A stretch of DNA of 10,828 bases from Acidobacteriota bacterium. Lineage in GTDB: Bacteria; Acidobacteriota; Thermoanaerobaculia; Multivoradales; JAHEKO01. Made by a program: the position numbers and the translations under genes. Below, piece after piece: positions 7,698 to 10,828 of the stretch (positions are counted from its first letter, which is position 1; every line of letters starts with the position of its first letter). Under the pieces are notes generated by a model, which saw nothing but the letters and a program-made list of their open reading frames with translations, searched no databases and was not told the origin of the DNA. The stretch is from NCBI GenBank assembly GCA_006227875.1, contig SBFI01000337.1:1-10828 (forward strand). Reading direction: 5' to 3'.

Positions 7698-8135
7698 ATG
7701 AAGATTGGCCTGGCGTCCGATCATGCCGGCTATGTTTACAAAGAGCAGATCAAGGAATTCCTGACAGCGGCCGGGCACGAGGTAGTGGATTTTGGCACCG
7801 ACTCGGAGGAGTCGGTGGACTATCCGCTCTATATTCGACCAGCCGCCGAGGCGGTGGCCGCGGGGGACTGCGATCGGGCGATCGTGCTGGGCGGCTCGGG
7901 CAACGGCGAAGCCATGGCAGCGAACCGGGTGCCGGGAGTGCGGTGCGCGCTGTGTTGGGACGAGCGCACGGCACGATTGGCGCGCGAGCACAACGACGCC
8001 AATGCGTTGTCACTCGGCCAACGGCTGATCTCCCCGGAGACGGCGCTGGCGATTGTGAAGACCTGGCTCGAGACACCCTTCGAGGGTGGGCGCCACGTGC
8101 GGCGGATTCAAATGATCGATCAAATAGAAGCATAG
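7698..8135 (+). CDS. rpiB: Ribose-5-phosphate isomerase B (mycobacterial-type active site)
   Basis: 145 aa, ATG at 7698 with AGGAGG nine bases upstream. RpiB interconverts ribose 5-phosphate and ribulose 5-phosphate in the pentose phosphate pathway. The phosphate/substrate residues of the LacAB_rpiB family are visible: Asp8-His9 in SDHAG, Tyr42 in VDYP, the anion-hole loop GGSGNGE (65-71), His98 in REHND, Arg109 in GQRL, Arg132 and Arg136 near the end. E. coli-type enzymes use a catalytic Cys in CGTGIG; here the loop reads GGSGNGE, with Glu71 in the place of the catalytic Glu known from M. tuberculosis RpiB. The gene lies 47 nt after murJ and 18 nt before the DUF4126 gene. Confidence 0.95.
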   Translation: MKIGLASDHAGYVYKEQIKEFLTAAGHEVVDFGTDSEESVDYPLYIRPAAEAVAAGDCDRAIVLGGSGNGEAMAANRVPGVRCALCWDERTARLAREHNDANALSLGQRLISPETALAIVKTWLETPFEGGRHVRRIQMIDQIEA

Positions 8136-8153
8136 AATGGAGTCTCGACAAGA

Positions 8154-8717
8154 ATGGGCATAGAGACGATTCTCAGCATCTGTCTGGGTCTGGGGCTGAG
8201 CGCGGCCACTGGCTTCCGGATCTTTGTTCCTCTCCTGGTGGTCAATTTGGCGGCCAGGGCGGGCCTGCTGTCCCTGGCACCCTCGTTCGAGTGGGTCGGG
8301 GGGACCCCGGCCCTGGTCACGTTTGGGATCGCTACGGCACTGGAGGTGGGTGCTTACTACATCCCGTGGCTCGACAATTTTCTCGACACCGTGGCGACGC
8401 CGGCGTCGGTGGTGGCCGGCATGGTGGTCGCGGCTTCGGTGATCACCGGTCTCGATCCCTACCTCAAGTGGACACTGGCGGTTATTGCCGGTGGTGGTGT
8501 TGCGGGCGCCGTGCAGGCGGTGACCGTGGGTACCCGCCAGGCCTCGGCTCTGACCACGGCCGGTTTTGGGAATCCCGTTGTCTCTACCGTCGAGATGGCG
8601 GGCTCGCTCGGGCTGAGCGTGCTCTCGGTCCTCCTGCCCGTGTTGGCGGTGCTGTTCGTGGCTCTGTTCCTGATCTGGGCCGGAAGAAAGATCTATCGTC
8701 TGAGGAAGACCATATGA
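8154..8717 (+). CDS. DUF4126 family integral membrane protein
   Basis: 187 aa, ATG at 8154 with GGAG eleven bases upstream. About five hydrophobic segments are seen (roughly residues 5-35, 48-66, 80-98, 102-122 and 145-176). Diagnostic DUF4126 patches are present: GLGLSAATGFRIFVPLL near the N-terminus, the LEVGAYYIPWLDNFLDT motif at about 65-80 followed by ATPASVVAG, a Gly-rich AGGGVAGAVQ segment, and GFGNPVVSTVE near 140-150. The function of the family is not known; it is an inner-membrane protein. The C-terminus ends in basic residues (RKIYRLRK), probably cytosolic. Its stop overlaps the start of the next gene in ATGA, so translational coupling is likely. Confidence 0.9.
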   Translation: MGIETILSICLGLGLSAATGFRIFVPLLVVNLAARAGLLSLAPSFEWVGGTPALVTFGIATALEVGAYYIPWLDNFLDTVATPASVVAGMVVAASVITGLDPYLKWTLAVIAGGGVAGAVQAVTVGTRQASALTTAGFGNPVVSTVEMAGSLGLSVLSVLLPVLAVLFVALFLIWAGRKIYRLRKTI

Positions 8718-9136
8718 AATCCCACACCGAATACCTGAAGTTGCACGTCAAACAGCGAATGGATTTCCTCAACATCACCCACCAGGTGGAAGCAGCCGTC
8801 CACAAGAGCGGTGTCCGGGAGGGGCTTTGCCTGGTTAACGCCATGCACATAACCGCCAGCGTCTTCATCAATGACGACGAGTCGGGTCTCCACCGCGACT
8901 ACAAGCGATGGCTCGAGGAGCTCGCCCCTTTCGACGCCAGCGCGGAGCGCTATCACCACAACCGCACCGGCGAGGACAACGCCGATGCCCACCACAAGAG
9001 ACAGATCATGGGACGTGAGGTGGTGGTGGCCATTACCGATGGCGAGCTCGACTTTGGACCCTGGGAGCAGATCTTCTACGGCGAGTTCGATGGTCGTCGG
9101 GACAAGCGGGTTCTGGTCAAGATCATCGGCGAATAG
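8714..9136 (+). CDS. YjbQ family protein (UPF0047, secondary thiamine-phosphate synthase-like)
   Basis: 140 aa, ATG at 8714 inside the ATGA overlap with the upstream gene; GAGGAAG lies just upstream. The longer open frame that reaches back to 7943 is not real coding before this ATG, because it covers rpiB and the DUF4126 gene out of frame. Conserved family features: His45-x-Thr47 in HITASVFINDDESG, His81-His82 in YHHNRTGEDNADAHHKRQIMG, then ITDGELDFGPWEQIFYGEFDG and the C-terminal KRVLVKIIGE. YjbQ proteins form small trimers; some members can rescue thiamine-phosphate synthase mutants, but this may be a side activity, so the physiological role is open. The length is typical of the family. Confidence 0.94.
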   Translation: MKSHTEYLKLHVKQRMDFLNITHQVEAAVHKSGVREGLCLVNAMHITASVFINDDESGLHRDYKRWLEELAPFDASAERYHHNRTGEDNADAHHKRQIMGREVVVAITDGELDFGPWEQIFYGEFDGRRDKRVLVKIIGE

Positions 9137-9138
9137 CA

Positions 9139-9193
9139 AGCCTGCCTTATTCATGACCGCGGCATTATCGCGTGGTCATGAATAATGCAGGCT
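9139..9193. repeat. 55-bp near-perfect inverted repeat (hairpin or MITE-like)
   Basis: Two 20-bp arms, 9139-9158 and 9174-9193, are reverse complements with one mismatch (C at 9146 opposite A at 9186 where T would pair the other strand's A). The spacer of 15 bases can extend the stem by three more pairs (9159-9161 with 9171-9173, one a G-T wobble), leaving a 9-base loop. The arms begin AGCCTGC and end TCATGACC. It begins two bases after the yjbQ stop. No T-tract follows on either strand, so it does not look like a standard intrinsic terminator. It could be a MITE, a repetitive palindromic element, an RNA-stabilising hairpin or the remnant ends of an insertion sequence. No target duplication is obvious. 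Confidence 0.85.
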
Positions 9194-9232
9194 GGGTACC
9201 CTTACGCAGTTCAGGAAAGGGCCAGGTGACGA

Positions 9233-10828
9233 TTGCCGGGCAACCCTTCGGCAGCTGACAGTGGAACCGAAGCTCGACTCTGGCAGGTCTGGGTCGACAC
9301 CGGTGGGACCTTTACCGATTGTGTAGCCCGTGATCCCGGTGGCCGCTTGCACCGGGCCAAGGTGCTGAGCTCGAGCCGGCTGCGGGGCAGGATTGCCGAG
9401 CGGCTCGACCCGCAACGGGTGAGGATCGCCGCCGCCTGGAGCCTGCCCGACGGCTTCTTCTCGGGTGCTCGTCTACTGCTGCTCGCAGATCCGGAGAGGA
9501 CCTTTCCCGTCGTCGGCTACGAAGGGTCCACGGCCACCCTCGAGCTGGCGTCCCCAATCCCCGATGGGCTCGAAGGGGCCGGCTGTGAGCTCGAGATCGG
9601 TGAAGAAGCTCCGATCCTTGCTGCCCGGCTGGTCACCGGGACGGGTTTGGCCGAGACCCTGCCGCCGATGGCGATGCGGCTGGCGACCACCCGCGCCACA
9701 AATGCCCTGCTCGAGCGTCGCGGTGCGCCAACCGCACTGTTCATTACCAAGGGCTTTGGCGACCTGTTGGCGATCGGTACCCAACAGCGCTCCGACCTGT
9801 TCGCCTTGGCGGTCGAGAAGCCGAGCCCACTGCATGCCGCCGTGGTCGAGGTGGAGGAGCGGATGACAGCCGAGGGATCGGAGCTGAGACCGCTCGACCG
9901 GGAGGCGGTGTACGCCGAAGGACGCCGTCTGCTGGCGGAAGGTATCCGTGTGGCGGCAGTGGCGCTGCTCCACAGCTATGTCGATCGCCGCCATGAGGAG
10001 GAGGTCGAGGCCATTCTCGAGGAGCTGGGCTTCGAGCACGTCTCCTGTTCGGCGCGGCTGGCACCACGCATCAAGATCCTGCCCAGGGCCGAGACGGCGG
10101 TGGTCAATGCCTACCTGTCGCAGATGATCGAGACCTATATGGGGAGCGTCGAGGGGGTACTGGGGGGTGGTGCCCTCCACGGTCTGACAAGTGCCGGCGG
10201 TCTTGTGCGGGCCGACGAATTTCTGCCCAAGGACAGTCTGTTGTCGGGTCCCGCCGGCGGAGTCGTGGGAGCTGCCCTGGCGGGACTTCGCTCCGGCTAC
10301 CGGCAAACCCTGGCCTTCGACATGGGCGGCACCTCGACCGATGTGTCGCGCTACGACGGCGACTACGACTACCTCTTCGAGACCCGGGTGGGCGACGTCA
10401 AGCTGATGGCGCCGGCGCTGGCGATCGAGACCGTTGCCGCCGGCGGCGGATCGATCTGCCGATTCGACGGCCGACAGCTCAAGGTGGGGCCGGAGAGTGC
10501 CGGGGCCCAGCCGGGTCCCGCCTGCTATGGCGCCGGCGGTCCGCTGACCCTTACCGATGTGAATCTGCTCATGGGAAGGCTCGACCCCGATCGGTTCGAG
10601 ATTCCGATCGACGGGGAGGCGGCCGAGCGCCAGGCCGAGTATGTGCACGCTCGCATGCGGGAGAGCACGGAGGGGGAGCTGTCGAAAGACGACATGCTGC
10701 AGGGCTTTCTCGACATCGCCAACGAGCGGATGGCGGAGGCGGTGCGCCGGATCTCGATCAGAAGGGGCTACCGGCCGGCCGACTTTGCCATGGTGGCCTT
10801 TGGCGGTGCCGGTGGGCAGCATGCCTGC
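9233..10828 (+). CDS. Hydantoinase A/5-oxoprolinase-type ATPase (3' truncated)
   Basis: 532 codons remain open to the window end. An in-frame stop at 9227-9229 limits the start. TTG 9233 is the only usual start codon before the DTGGTFTD motif, with AGGTG four bases upstream. ASKHA-type ATP-binding signatures: DTGGTFTDC (22-30) in the Hydant_A_N domain, ATTRATNALLERRG (151-164), TSAGG, SGPAGGVVGA, then FDMGGTSTDVS (362-372) and AAGGGSIC in the Hydantoinase_A domain, closing with FGGAGGQHAC at the edge. These families use ATP to open 5-oxo-L-proline or hydantoin rings. A roughly 90-residue segment (55-145) separates the first motif from the TTRATN block and holds extra beta-rich sequence (GEEAPILAARLVTGT), longer than in minimal HyuA. 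Full-length 5-oxoprolinases continue into a HyuB domain; whether this one does cannot be seen. Confidence 0.9.
   Translation, partial: MPGNPSAADSGTEARLWQVWVDTGGTFTDCVARDPGGRLHRAKVLSSSRLRGRIAERLDPQRVRIAAAWSLPDGFFSGARLLLLADPERTFPVVGYEGSTATLELASPIPDGLEGAGCELEIGEEAPILAARLVTGTGLAETLPPMAMRLATTRATNALLERRGAPTALFITKGFGDLLAIGTQQRSDLFALAVEKPSPLHAAVVEVEERMTAEGSELRPLDREAVYAEGRRLLAEGIRVAAVALLHSYVDRRHEEEVEAILEELGFEHVSCSARLAPRIKILPRAETAVVNAYLSQMIETYMGSVEGVLGGGALHGLTSAGGLVRADEFLPKDSLLSGPAGGVVGAALAGLRSGYRQTLAFDMGGTSTDVSRYDGDYDYLFETRVGDVKLMAPALAIETVAAGGGSICRFDGRQLKVGPESAGAQPGPACYGAGGPLTLTDVNLLMGRLDPDRFEIPIDGEAAERQAEYVHARMRESTEGELSKDDMLQGFLDIANERMAEAVRRISIRRGYRPADFAMVAFGGAGGQHAC

Noticed and set aside
7943..8713. 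Long N-terminal extension of the YjbQ frame
   Set aside because: This part overlaps rpiB and the DUF4126 gene in another frame and shows no homology. The YjbQ family starts at the ATG at 8714.
9473..10822. 449-codon open frame on the minus strand
   Set aside because: It lies antisense to the oxoprolinase-like gene, whose plus frame carries all family motifs. The translation is low-complexity shadow sequence produced by high GC.

Overview
The window is a GC-rich (low 60s % by eye), densely packed bacterial chromosome segment of ordinary metabolic genes. I see no phage, CRISPR, tRNA or rRNA. A lipobox-bearing periplasmic-type amidohydrolase and a MurJ flippase point to a cell-wall-bearing, probably Gram-negative bacterium. 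The mix of genes recalls Acidobacteriota or deltaproteobacteria-like lineages, but this is a weak inference from gene style only.

Layout. (1) Bases 3-1715 (+): 5'-truncated YtcJ-type amidohydrolase lipoprotein. It meets, tail to tail with a 17-bp overlap, (2) a four-gene minus-strand operon at 5872-1699. In transcription order this holds an FmdB-type zinc-ribbon protein with an acidic tail, a sirtuin with the class III (desuccinylase-type) Tyr-Arg pair, a HAD-IG 5'-nucleotidase of the NT5C2 type, and a radical SAM protein of the spore photoproduct lyase (SPL)-like family that lacks the canonical hydrogen-donor cysteine. Spacings are 15, 14 and -4 nt. (3) A 67-bp divergent intergenic region at 5873-5939 separates this operon from (4) a plus-strand run: murJ, which carries a frameshift near base 6147, then rpiB (mycobacterial-type active site), a DUF4126 membrane protein, and a YjbQ-family protein coupled to it by an ATGA overlap. 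(5) Two bases after yjbQ lies a near-perfect 55-bp inverted repeat (9139-9193). (6) From a TTG at 9233 to the window end runs the N-terminal half of a HyuA/5-oxoprolinase-type ATPase.

Functional reading. The minus-strand operon is the best candidate for an undescribed functional unit. It joins an NAD+-consuming protein deacylase, a nucleotide phosphatase and a radical SAM enzyme of the DNA-repair-like SPL family, with tight spacing that suggests co-regulation. The joint role is inference. The plus-strand genes (lipid II flipping, pentose phosphate isomerisation, unknown membrane protein, YjbQ) look like housekeeping genes. The murJ frameshift is either a real recent deletion between short repeats or a sequence/assembly error.
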